From Metopolophium dirhodum (Eukaryota; Arthropoda; Insecta; Hemiptera; Aphididae): a stretch of 64,000 nucleotides of DNA. Positions 30,945 to 41,367 of this stretch are shown here, piece after piece. The position numbers were made by a program, and so were the translations under genes. How positions within the stretch are numbered: position 1 is the stretch's first letter; each line of letters starts with the position of its first letter. Under the pieces are notes generated by a model. It saw only the letters and a program-made list of their open reading frames with translations. It searched no databases and was not told the origin of the DNA. Location: NCBI RefSeq assembly GCF_019925205.1, contig NC_083565.1:36670241-36734240 (forward strand), given 5' to 3'.

Positions 30945-31567
30945 AGGTGGAAGTCTGGCTGGGAGACACCCATCGACAAGCACTCAAACCCGAGCATTCG
31001 GTATGGAAACGGCACCCGGCAAGAGAAAACCGTACCACTCATAAGAGCTCGCATCGTGGCAGCGTAGGAACTGTCCTGATGTCGATGCTAGTGGGAAAAG
31101 AGTTGTTGTGAGTACTCTGGATAACGGATCCTTCAATCTCATTCCGCAGGTCGATGTGGAAAGCCCTACTGAAAACCCGACTTTGCTAAAACGCCCGAAC
31201 GGTATCAGTGCCCATCGAGCTTTGTGGCGTGCGTCCGGCCGCGCGACCACGACTTATGTGGATGGCCCCGCGGAGACTGTGGAAGTAGCGCTTTAGTAGA
31301 AGTGGAGTTATATGCCTGGGTCGAATCTAGCGCTCGCTGACGCGGTTATACGAAACCCACCGATCTATCTCGAACGAGAGCAGCCGGCGGGGGACCGCCA
31401 GCCTGACGCCCGGGTGCCCTGACGAAACCCGTCGGAGGGATGTGATCGCGTCGAAAAAAGGCGTGAAGGAGACCTAACCTCCCTCGCGACATATGGCTAA
31501 AGGTGTAAAAACCCCCGAGGGTATGGTCTTATTAACTCCCCGTCGCACAGTGGTTAGTAATGACTTC

Positions 31568-31573
31568 CTTAAC
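31568..31573. repeat. Junction hexamer CTTAAC, middle
   Basis: Separates the 3' end of R1-type copy A from the 28S-like start of copy B with no other sequence between. Confidence 0.6.
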
Positions 31574-32496
31574 AATCTAGCGAAACCACAGCCAAGGGCT
31601 TGTGAGTTTCGCTGGGCATCGCAGTGGATGGGTACTGACTTTTAAGTTTGCTAACACCGAGCCATTGTCCGATTTACGGCAGGTTAAGTGAACCTGTCTG
31701 TGACACGAGACTTGTAACCGCGAGCCCTGCTACGTCGGTCCGCACAGTGGACCGACTTCGGGGGTCGAGGGACCGAGTTCAGCCAAAAATCATTTGCGGC
31801 GGTCCTAGCCTGCGGCCGGGCCGGTCGTTAGATGGGAACCGGGGTTCGAGCTGCCCATCTCGCTGCCCTCTGGGGCGACGAGGTGGGCTCTTATTCTTTC
31901 ATAAATGAGCCACCTTCCCGCTACGCACGGACTTAGCACGCGAAGTAAAGGTGTGCCAACCAAGTCCCGCGAAGGACACCTCCGACCGTACACAGCGGCG
32001 CTCTCCTAACGGCACGCGCCGCCGAGGGGCGGCCGGTCGGTACCGTCGACTTAGACTCAATTCGTACCAGGGCGAGCACCGGCCGAGTCCCCGGGGCCCC
32101 CTCGCGGGACCCAGGAGGTAAACGGCCATCGGAGCAAATACTTGAATTCCCCAGGTCTCTCGCGGTAGGACTCGCTCCGATCGCGGCAGACTGGGGAGAC
32201 CCGGTGAAAATCCGGTGCGAGGGAAGCACGCAGCGCGCAGTGCAACCCACGTCGAGCGGATGCCATCGCACCTCACCCCGACAGCGGACCTCTCAGGTAT
32301 TCAAAGACCAAGTCGGTGGATCGACGAACGCACTTAACGGGGCCGACGATAGCGGGCGCGGAGTGGTTAACCTCGGAGGCTAAGTCGGAGGTGCGGCCGG
32401 GATATCGGCCGTACTCCGATTACCGTAGCACCGGCAAATGGCCGCCGAAAAGCGAACTCGGAGTTGGTCACGCTAAGGGAAACAGGGGAATGACTT

Positions 32497-34379
32497 ATGG
32501 ACACCCTGGTTCCCAACGACAGCTACGATAATGAGGGTCCTGAGCAAATAGCGGCCAGGACAGAGACGGGAGTGAGGGTCGGCTACTTCAGTAAATGTTC
32601 AGAGGACCCCGGGCATATCGAACCCTGCAGTGTCTAAGAGGTCAAAAGGGCCATATGGCGGATGGCACCTAGGAAGTGCATGGACGGTATAATGGCCAAA
32701 GTCCTACGGCAGGCCTGGCCAGTGCTCGCGGGGAACATAACACACGCGTTCAACAAATGCCTTCGAGCAAAAAGATTCCCGAGCACATGGAAGGCGGCCA
32801 GGCTCGTGGTGATCAAGAAATCACCCGACAAAGGCCCAGCGGAGGCCAAATCAAAACCGTCCAATAAGCCTCCTACTCGTACTATCTAAAGCACTTGAAC
32901 ATGTGATAGTAGAGAAGATAAGACGCGACACAAACGAGCGCATGTCGAAAAGACAGTTTGGATTCACGAGGAACCTATCAACGATCGACGCCATCCAACA
33001 CGTCCTCGACTGGTCGAGACAAGAACGGAGAAATATGTCCATGCGATCTTCCTGGACATCTCGGGCGCGTTCGACTCCCTCTGGTGGCCGCAACTAGTGA
33101 AGGACATGGAGGCCGCCGGCTGTAGCGACGGCCTCGTAGAGCTCACGAAAAGTTACCTCGACGGTCGCCAATCAGAAATGAAAATAGGCGACCAAGTCAT
33201 ACGGAAAACCCTCACCAAGGGATGTCCGCAGGGCAGCGAATATGGCCCTGACCTCTGGAAATACGCTGTAAATCCACTACTGTCAGAGGTGCTGCCCATA
33301 GGTACAGAACTTGTCACGTACGCAGATGATCTGGCGCTGCTGATCTCGGGCAAAAACAGAGCCGAGCTGACCACGAGGGCAAACGCACTTCTCGAGAGAG
33401 CGTCGCTATGGGCGAAGCAGCGCAAATTTACGTTCTCAGCGGCTAAGTCACAAACGCTGTGGTTGAAAGGATCGCTTTCCAAACCACTGGTCCTCCTTCT
33501 CAGGGCCGACAGAATAAAGCCAACTAAGTCGGCGAAATACCTCGGTGTTACGTTTGACGAAGGCGCAAAGTTCAGCGACCACCTGGCGGAAAAAGCGAAA
33601 AGTACGAAAGATCTGTTTGGTCGCCTGCACGGAGTCGCTAAGACCACCTGGGGAATGAAATCTGGAGCACTGCTTCTGATTTACAAAACAGTTTTCATAC
33701 CGAAAATGAGCTACGCGGCCTCGGTGTGGGCCATGGACTGCATGTCTCTGGCGCACCATCGGGGCTTAGCGAACTCCACCCAGAGACTACCAATGCAGGC
33801 GATAACAGGGGCTTATAATACAACGTTGACGGTGGTGCTGCAGGTACTAGGGGGGGTTCCCCCCTGGACCTGAAACTAAAGGAAATGGCCAAAACTGAGA
33901 AGGACAGGATCCTGGTAAGAAACGGCGCTATGACGGCTGTAGAGGCTGGCCACAACCTGTTAAATTATACGAGTGAAACCATTGACCTCTGGCAGCAACG
34001 ATGGGTCGCCGTGGACAAGGGAAGGTGGACTTATGCCTGGTTCCCTAACGTCCGTCATCGGTTGGAACGCACATGGTGCGTCATGAATTATTACACGTCG
34101 CAACTGATGACGGGTCACGGGGACTTTAATGGAAAACTCTACATGTTCAACCTGATAGGCAACGCAGCTTGCGGTTGCGGGTCTCCAAACCAGACCACCG
34201 AGCATCTGCTGTTTGAATGCCCACTTGCTGACCAGGAAAGAAGCATACTCGAGCTCACGGTGCGAGCGGCCGGTGTGGACTGGCCGTGTGAACCCGAGTT
34301 CATGACCAGATCCCAGGTCTTGTTTCAGGCGGTGAAACAGTTTGCACACGCAACACTGAGCCGCTCTGAGGAAGGATGA
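32497..34379 (+). pseudogene. R1/TRAS-clade reverse transcriptase pseudogene (copy B)
   Basis: An ATG at 32497 opens the linker before RT, with a stop at 32635. Motifs in order: EVKRAIWRMAPRK-MDGI (normally K-A-P-G-P-D-G-I), WKAARLVVIKK, RPISLL, QFGFTRNLSTIDAI, IFLDISGAFDSLWW, KGCPQGSEYGPDLW, TYADDLALL (catalytic, about 33316-33342) and KYLGVTFDEG. The C-terminal zinc-knuckle-like CGCGSPNQTTEHLLFEC (about 34170-34220) is typical of R1/TRAS elements. Frameshifts lie near 32850, 33035 and 33862. The block 33097-33873 remains open. Inactive, but still clearly R1-like. Confidence 0.88.
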
Positions 34380-35356
34380 GCCCGTTAAACGCGACTCGGC
34401 GTTAAAGTAAGATTCTGACGCGGGGCTTCTGGCATTACAGTAGCCAGAGGCCAGAAGGAAGAGGGACACCCGTCCGAGTGACATATTAGCGCCGCGGAAA
34501 GCAACGTGGAAAAATGTTGCGACACACCGGTGGATGTTATTAAGTGGGGGATATAACGGAAGGGCTGGACCAAAGCAACCGCGGGCAGGCACCTAGAATT
34601 TTACCTGCCCGCGGACCTCCAGTTACATGCCGGTACATTCCCCGCCCAACTCCGTCTGAGAGTTCACGGGCCCGGCCAACTCGTGAACGAACACGTGCAA
34701 AATGGAAGACCGGCTGGGGGACACTCACCCACCGACAAGCACCAAACCCGAGCATTCGGTACGGACACGGAACCCGGCAAAAGAAAACCGTACCACTCAA
34801 AAAAGGTCGCGCCGCGGCAGCGTAAACAACTGTCTCGACGCCGATGCTAGTGGGAAAAGAGTCGTTGTGAGTACTCTGGATAACGGATCCTCAAATCTCA
34901 TTTCGCGGGTCACTGGGAGAGCCCTACTGAGAACCCGACTTAAGCTAACGCCCGAACGGTATCAGTTCCCATCGAGCTTTGTGGCGTGCGTCCGGCCGAC
35001 GCACGCGGGTTCCTCGCGTGCTCGCGCTCGCCAGCCGCTCGCCCGCGACTTATGTGGATGGCCTCGCGGAGACTGTGGTAGTAGCGCCTTAGTAGAAGGG
35101 GAGCTATTTGACTGGGTCGAATCCAGCGCTCGCCGACGCGGTTATACGAAACCCACCGATCTATCTTGAACGAGGGTAGCCGGCGGGGGACCGTCAGTAT
35201 GGTGCCTGGGCGCCCTGACGTAACCCGTCGGAAGGACGTGACCGCGTCGTAAAAAGGCGTGAAGGAGTCGCCCTCGAGACATATGGCTAATGGTGTAAAA
35301 ACCCCCGAGGTGTCGGCCTTATAACTCCCCGTCACACAGTGGTTAGTAATGACTTC
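34380..35356 (+). other. 3' UTR of R1-type copy B
   Basis: A non-coding GC-rich tail of about 980 bp. The last 650 bp align with 30954-31567 of copy A, which places the 3' ends of both copies at GACTTC|CTTAAC. There is no poly(A) tail. Confidence 0.7.
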
Positions 35357-35362
35357 CTTAAC

Positions 35363-35715
35363 ACTTAAACATGCAGGTTTTTGCATTTTTTTTTTTTGAT
35401 ATAATTATATATATATTACAGGTACATGTTTAAATGTATTGTATTGGTCAATATAATGTTATATATCTATATGTTATTTTTTTATGAATTATTAAAAAAT
35501 AGGTACACTATATTATATTTGTTTGTATTTATATTGTATAGTTATAGTTTGTATTTTTCGTAAATTATTTCCTGAGTTGTGTGATAGGATTTTCACTTAT
35601 AGCCGCCCAACGTCGGGTCTACAATCCACCGCAGGTGCATTGCCTACTTGATATGCTGTAGCACATTGTCCGCGATCCGACGAATTCGGATTGCCTACCT
35701 AGGTGGCTAATTGTA
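35363..35715 (+). repeat. Satellite-like repeat, copy S2 (right flank of the R1 array)
   Basis: ACTTAAACATGCAGG continues the sequence broken at 25687 (intact form in S3 near 37165: ACACTCAACATGCAG). Contains CAACGTCGGGTCTACAATCC, the hairpin-like AATCCACCGCAGGTGCATT and GATCCGACGAATTCGGATT. Confidence 0.75.
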
Positions 35716-36870
35716 TGATAACCCTGCACCTCAACACTCAAAAAACAAGACTACCAATTCAGGGAGTAGGAGCTAGTCAAGTTCAGTCAGTAGCCACGGT
35801 AGAAATACACGTGAATTCCAAGATCACAAACTATAAAATAATTCTGCCATGCTTTGTGTTACCAATTGTGGTAATGCTCGTATATGTTTTAATTGTCTGA
35901 GCTCTTACTATATGGTTCCAGCTTGTCAATCGAAGTCCATTTGTCAGCGCTGCAAAAACAAGCATAATACATTGTTGCATTATGAAAGATTCAATAAAGG
36001 TGACGCATCAAAGCAGTATACTAATGAAGATGAAGATCCACGATTTTCTTTTACTCCGTCAGAGAAGCAACAGTCATCAGTGAATTCGTGTCTTGCAGCA
36101 AACCCAACAGACACGCATGTTTTTCTGTCAACTGCCATAGTACAAGTGATTGATAGTCGTGGCTTCAAGCGTGATACTAGAGCGGTATTAGATAGTGGGT
36201 ATATGGTGAATTTTATTTCGAGAAGTTTGTTAAATTCCCTGCAACTCAATACTCAAAAAACAAGGCTACCAATTCAGGGAGTAGGAGCTAGTTAAGTTCA
36301 GTCAGTAGCCAAGGTAGAAATAAACATGAATTCCAAGATCACAAACTATAAAATAATTCTGCCATGCTTCGTGTTAGCAACTGTGGTGAGTGAACTCCCT
36401 GCATGTAATGCATCAGCAAAGAATTGGAACATTCCTTTTGAGCTAAAATGTAAACTGGCAGATCCCAAGTTTAACAAAGCTGGGTAAGTCGATCTATTAA
36501 TTGGAGCTGGAATATTTTAAGAGTTACTGGAGACAGAGCGCGTGTCTTTGGGAATCTGAAACCTCAGTTTACAAAACTCGAAACTTGGTTGGATTGTCAC
36601 AGACGGGCTTGAAGTTACTTGTCTTCTAGGTATTAATTCCCTCGGAGAAACTATGGAAAATGATTGGATGACACTACTTGCAGAGGAGGAACAATATGGA
36701 AAAGGATCAAAGGCTAATCAAATATGTGAAGAAGAAGAAGAAACTCTCCGACATTTCCAGAAATCAGTTAGGCAAAGTGAAGATGGTTACTTTATTCTGC
36801 GTTTACCAACCAAGCCAGATATTCAAAATTTAGGAGACAGTTTAGCAATGGCAACTTCAACTTCAAGGGT
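35716..36870 (+). pseudogene. BEL/Pao retrotransposon gag-protease-RT fragment with internal duplication
   Basis: ICFNCLSS...CQRCKNKHNTLLH (about 35880-35985) is the double zinc finger of BEL/Pao gag-pol. AVLDSGYMVNFISRSLLNSL (36180-36240) is its DUF1758 aspartic protease (D-S-G). LIGAGIF and, after stops, EEEETLRHFQKS and SEDGYFILRLPTKP (about 36735-36815) are the N-terminal part of the reverse transcriptase. A 140-bp stretch at 35725-35865 repeats 36241-36380 (QLNTQKTRLPIQGVGAS region), so protease sequence precedes the zinc finger: a rearranged copy. It lies between satellite copies S2 and S3. Broken by several stops. Confidence 0.82.
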
Positions 36871-37200
36871 TTTCACTTATAGCTGCTCAACGTCGGGTCT
36901 GCAATCCACCGCAGGATACTGATATGCTGTAACACATTGTCCGCGATCCGACGAATTTGGATTGACTACCTAGGTGGCTAATTGGATGTTAGTCGATTTT
37001 GACTTGAGATCACTGACTCACTAGACAATCCAACTCGGGTTTTGACTTTACACTTTTTACATAAGAAAGAGCAACAGACATGCGACAGCACATACCACTC
37101 TATCCGCCGCAGGTGGATTGCTTATTTTTGTTTTGTCTTAGATGGGTAATGACTGATTTGCTGGACACTCAACATGCAGATTTTTAAATTAACATTTTCT
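36871..37200 (+). repeat. Satellite-like repeat, copy S3
   Basis: The most complete copy: TTCACTTATAGCTGCTCAAC, GATCCGACGAATTTGGATT, GACTTTACACTTTTTACATA, TATCCGCCGCAGGTGGATTG, then ACACTCAACATGCAG. It provides the uninterrupted version of the site into which the R1 array is inserted. Confidence 0.75.
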
Positions 37201-37930
37201 TACACGTACAAAAAAAGCACCGGACATACGCTGGGCGATAGTATCATCATTGAATTGCCGGTTTTCATGCGTCATGAGAGATTTCTAGACACTGAATCTC
37301 AACTTTCAAACGTTCCCATCTTCGAAACGAGACCGTCAAAGAGCCAGGCCCTATCAGAAATTCTTATCACCTTCTATATGTATAAGTGCGACATTTATAA
37401 TTCAAATGTGTCTCCAAAATCGGTACTCTCTTACAACTAACACTGTCAAGGGGTCCAACTATTTTTTCGATTATTTCGATTATTTCGATCCACCGCAGGT
37501 GGATTGCATACCTGGTGATATACGCTTTGCATATAGTCGGTGATCCGACGTAGTTGGATCGCCTACCTATGTGATTTTATGACTGATAGCTAGATAATCA
37601 AATAAACCTATCGACTCTACACTTTTTAACAATTTTAACAACTAAAAGCAGCGGAGAAACGGGAGATGATCCTGGAGATCGTATCCAGCCTATCCATTTA
37701 CAACGTTCGTGACGGATTGCTAGAAGCTCAAACTTTTAAACATTCCCGCCAAAGCGCCAAGCCTTATCTCCAATCCATATCACCAATCCTAATCACAAAT
37801 CCTAAACTTTCGTCTTACAGCCTTTGCGACTTTTATAATTCCAACGACATTGTCTCCAAATTGGTACCCACTCTCAGCGAGTCCAACCCTCCCAGAGTTT
37901 CACTTAGAGCTAGTTGATAATCCCCCCAAG
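37200..37930 (+). repeat. Degenerate satellite unit S4 and related sequence
   Basis: GATCCACCGCAGGTGGATTG (about 37487) and GATCCGACGTAGTTGGATC (about 37543) recur, followed by CGACTCTACACTTTTTAACA. The open stretches at 37174-37440 and 37666-37917 resemble each other loosely and look like diverged duplicates of one unit, not like genes. Confidence 0.5.
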
Positions 37931-37982
37931 AACAGACCCGTAGAAACGGAACTTCTGAGCGTTACGGACCGGAGACTCGGGA

Positions 37983-39093
37983 ATGGGCTCAAAGAAATCG
38001 GGCCAAAAGAGTTCTGAACCTGTGAAATCCTTTAAGAACGGAATTCCTCCGGAGAAAAAATTTGGTCATCCGAAGATAACCTCCGGAGTGAGGAGTTTTT
38101 CGGTAAAAACCGTCGAGCCTCCGGAAAAACGCCGGAGAAATCGCCGAAATCACCCGAGAAAATCCATTGAAAACGACGGTCCGGTGGAGGAACCACAGTT
38201 CGTGACAATGGACCTGGAAAATGGTTCGATGATGGAAACGAATTCCGGCCAGCTGGACAACAGATCGGGAAAATCTATAAGGGTCGAAAATGTTCCGGAC
38301 TAATGTGAAAATCTCACGGAGGTGAGTTATCTTTCCAATAACGATGTCGCGAACAGCATTTCAGGTGATGCGGAACAAGATGAGTTAACACAGGAGTTGT
38401 TAATTTGTCCGGTCACATCCGAAGATTTTTCCGAGGAGTTTATTCCTTATCCACGGGAAAAGTGCAAGAGGAGAGACTCAGATACGGACTCAAAGTTTGA
38501 GTTGAGACAACGCTTTTCGGATCTGCGGACCGGAGTGTTCAAGGCTCCAGCCATTGCAACGGCGTCAACGGGGAAATTTAAAGTAACGGATGTTCCGTTA
38601 CCGGCCATAGAACTAGAGTTTGCACTCGGGGCAGTAGTAGCGCTACTGGACTCGCAAGTGGCGAGGACATACATTAATCCTTGGGTGGCAAAGAAGTTTG
38701 GCCGAAGTTTTACCGAAGAACCGGAGATTGTCCGGATGGCGGAAGGTCGGACACGAGAAATTACGGAGTTTTCCGAATTTCTGGCCCGAATAGTGGATCT
38801 GGAGGTAAGCTTCATGGCGGCAGTGTTAGACGATCTCATTGGAGATGTCTTTCTGGGCCATGATTTCCTCGTGGAGCAACAAGTAGCTTGGGACTACAGT
38901 GGTTGCATAATCCACCTGGGGAAAGAAAGACGTGTTTCTGTGAGTTGGAGAAATCCAGTAACTTCGGTCACCGTAGGACTTAACAACCGCAGGTTTACCC
39001 GAAGGAGAGTACGGTATGCGGGTCAAAAAAGTCCTATGCCAATATCCGGAGGTTTTCTCCTGAGAGTAGGCCGAACTCGGGTGATAGAGCACT
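37983..39093 (+). pseudogene. Gag-pol linker and protease of gypsy element 2
   Basis: A basic, Pro/Lys-rich stretch (37983-38303) ends in a stop; the frame continues with an acidic segment and then the protease. VVALLDSQVARTYINP is the catalytic block, again D-S-Q, and VFLGHDFLVEQQVAWDYSG the second conserved block. The frame is continuous through the position where element 1 has TAA. A TAG after VGRTRVIEH (about 39093) separates it from RT. Confidence 0.75.
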
Positions 39094-40560
39094 AGATCCT
39101 TCTCAAGGATCCAAATCCGGTGGCTCTAAACGCTTACGGGTACTCCTGAGAGAAAAACGTGGTGATTGCCAAAATGGTGCGAGATATGGAGGAACAGGGT
39201 TTTGTTGAACCTAACGTATCTCCATGGGCTGCACCGGTGGTACTCAAGAAGAAAAAGGATGGTTCACGTAGATTTTGCGTTGACTATGGCCGTCTGAACA
39301 TGCAGACGGAGTCGGACGCCAACCCTATGCCGGATCTCCATGTCATTGTCCGAGGAATGGGTGAAGCGAAGATTTACAGCACCATGGATTTGAAATCAGG
39401 ATACTGGCAGGTGGGTCTCTCACCAGAGACACATCCACTCACGGCGTTTAGGACCCAAAGAGGATTATTCCAGTTCAGAGTAATGCCTTTTGGACTTAAA
39501 ACGCCCCCGCCACATTCTGTCGCTTGGTAAGCGAAGTCTTCCGTGGATTAGTTGGTAAATTTGTGTTGGTTTATTTGGATGATATTGTGGTATACTCTGA
39601 GAGTCCCGATCAACATCTAAACCACTTGCAGAGAGTTTTGGAGCGACTCCAGTCTTACAGTCTGACGTGTCAGTCAAAAAAATGTACATTCGGGGTGACA
39701 CAGATCAAATGTCGTGGACGGTGAAGAAATAGACTGGGAGCCGGAAAAACTGACGGCGATTCAAGAATTACCGGTTCCAAAGAAGACTAAAGACGTGTTA
39801 CGGGCGTTAGGCGTTTGTGGTTGGTACAGTCAGTTCGTGCCACACTACGCCGAGATCACAGCACCACTCACGAGTCTGTTGGCCAAAGGGACCAAATGGC
39901 GTTGGTCAGAAATTGAGCAAGAGGCGTTCCGGAAGTTAAAGGAGTCTTTGGTGTCCAGACCACGGCTCTGCCCTCCTCTTCCGGGTAAGCCATTCAATCT
40001 ACAGACCGACGCAAGCGAAGTCGGAGTTGGTTCCGTGCTCTTCCAGCAGGGGGAGAGTGGTGAAAGGAAAATCATTTCCTACGCCAGCAAAAAACTCAAT
40101 CCAGCACAGGAAAGATACTTGGCAGTTGAACGTGAATGTCTAGCCATAGTTTGGGCGGTTGACAGATTCAGGCCGTATCTTGAGTCTGGTAAGTTTATGT
40201 TATTTACAGATAACGCGGCACTCCGATGGTTACAGCAAGCTCGCTGTACCAACAGCAAACTAACGCGATAGGCGCTACAACTCAGGGCTTTCGATTTTAA
40301 AATCCTATACGTGCCCGGAGTAGAAAATGAAGCAGACGACGCGCTATCCCGTTGTCCGGTGGGACTGAATACAGTGGACGAAGAATCGTTGGAGAACCAC
40401 ATCCACGATCCCCCAGTGATTCGGCCTGGAATGTCCGGAGAAACTTCCGGAGTCTTCGGTAATCTGTCCGGCATGTCCGGAAAATCTGGTGTGGGTGTCA
40501 CCCAGTATGGAGCGATCCAGCCGAAGAGGGAGGACGGAAACGTCACATTGCAAGTTGTCT
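39094..40560 (+). pseudogene. Reverse transcriptase and RNase H of gypsy element 2
   Basis: SPWAAPVVLKKKKDG, FCVDYGRLNMQ, TMDLKSGYWQVGL and MPFGLKTPPPH are followed by a frameshift near 39505. YLDDIVVYSES follows (catalytic, about 39574-39606), a second frameshift near 39705, then LRALGVCGWYSQF, LQTDASEVGVGSVLFQ, VERECLAIVW and LFTDNAALRWL. A stop lies at about 40270 and another at 40560. Inactive. Confidence 0.85.
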
Positions 40561-41345
40561 GAGAGTGGCAACAAAACGACCCGAACATACGGGAGATAGT
40601 TGCTAAACTCTCCGGAGTCGGTGCAAGGTTCGGTTGGCTTCGGAAGTTGTACGTCATCCGGGACAAGGTGATGCACCGCCACCCTCGATCAATCGCGCAT
40701 GGAGAAGAGGGGGTGGTCGTCCCGGTAGACAAGGCCCAGATTCTGCTACAAAGGTTTCATGACCACAATACAGCGAATCACCCAGGGTGGAAAGAAACGT
40801 ACCGAAGCATAAAGAGTCGTTTATTTTGGGCCGGTATGCGAGAAGCAGTGCGTAATTACGTGCAGGCGTGCGACGTCTGTGCACGTGTAAAACCACTGAA
40901 TCGCAAACCAGAAGATCGGATATGCACCCGAATCCCACGGCAACCTTGGGAGGTGCTGAGCATCGATCTTATGGGTCCATACCCACGAACGTAGTGGGGC
41001 AAGACAACGATTTTGGTAGTAACTGATTGTTACAGTCGCTGGGTAGAGGCGTATCCCCTAGGAAAGGAGACGACCAAATCAATTGTGGATACATTCGAAC
41101 GGGAGTTGTTCCCCCGGTTCGAGTAACCGAGGGCATGATTGTCAGATAATGGCCCGCAGTTCGTGTCCAAGGCAATGGGAGATGCACTAAAGAGGTGGGG
41201 AGTGGAAGGATGGACGACTCCAATATACCACCCACGTGCCAACCCGGTAGAAAGGCAAAATCAAGAGTTGAAGAAAGGGTTCCGAACCTTACTTATTGAT
41301 AAGCCTCATCATCTGTGGGATGTCTACCTAACCGTCAGAGAACAC
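40561..41345 (+). pseudogene. Integrase of gypsy element 2, C-terminally truncated
   Basis: NHPGWKETYRSIKSRLFWAG and CDVCARVKPLN form the HHCC domain. The core shows LSIDLMGPYPRT, then a TAG, LSDNGPQF and HPRANPVERQNQELK, so all three acidic residues remain. Stops occur at about 40993 and 41125-41137. After HLWDVYL the remainder of integrase found in element 1 (about 140 codons) is missing and ORF3 follows at once. Confidence 0.82.
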
Positions 41346-41367
41346 TACCTAATCATACTTGTTTCAG

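Larger units (their letters stand above)
25694..31567 (+). mobile_element. R1-type non-LTR element, copy A, ORF-less, interrupted by a foldback element
   Basis: Starts with AATCTAGCGAAACCACAGCC, identical to 28S rRNA just downstream of the R1 insertion site, and ends GTTAGTAATGACTTC like copy B. About 2.2 kb of GC-rich sequence (25694-27911) has no coherent ORF and passes straight into a 3' UTR (30954-31567) homologous to the tail of copy B (about 34700-35356). Copy A thus lacks both ORFs, like the internally deleted non-autonomous R1/R2 derivatives known in flies. A foldback element occupies 27912-30944. GC content is far above the flanks. Confidence 0.65.
31574..35356 (+). mobile_element. 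R1-type non-LTR element, copy B, internally deleted
   Basis: Begins with the same 28S-derived stub and hairpin as copy A, then a GC-rich non-coding 5' region to about 32490, a reverse transcriptase pseudogene (32497-34379) and a 3' UTR ending GTTAGTAATGACTTC at 35356. ORF1 and the endonuclease are missing. It follows copy A head to tail. The 3' UTR (for example GGGAAAAGAGTCGTTGTGAG) matches copy A at about 31094-31113 with scattered differences. Confidence 0.72.

Noticed and set aside
25694..32530. 28S rRNA gene, suggested by the GC-rich sequence and the AGCGAAACCACAGCCAAG phrase
   Set aside because: Only about 20 bases at each element start match 28S; the following sequence departs at once and a reverse transcriptase follows in copy B. 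There is no rRNA gene here.
37174..37917. Two ORFs of 88 and 83 codons as small genes
   Set aside because: They are diverged duplicates of a satellite-related unit with no shared reading-frame conservation visible.
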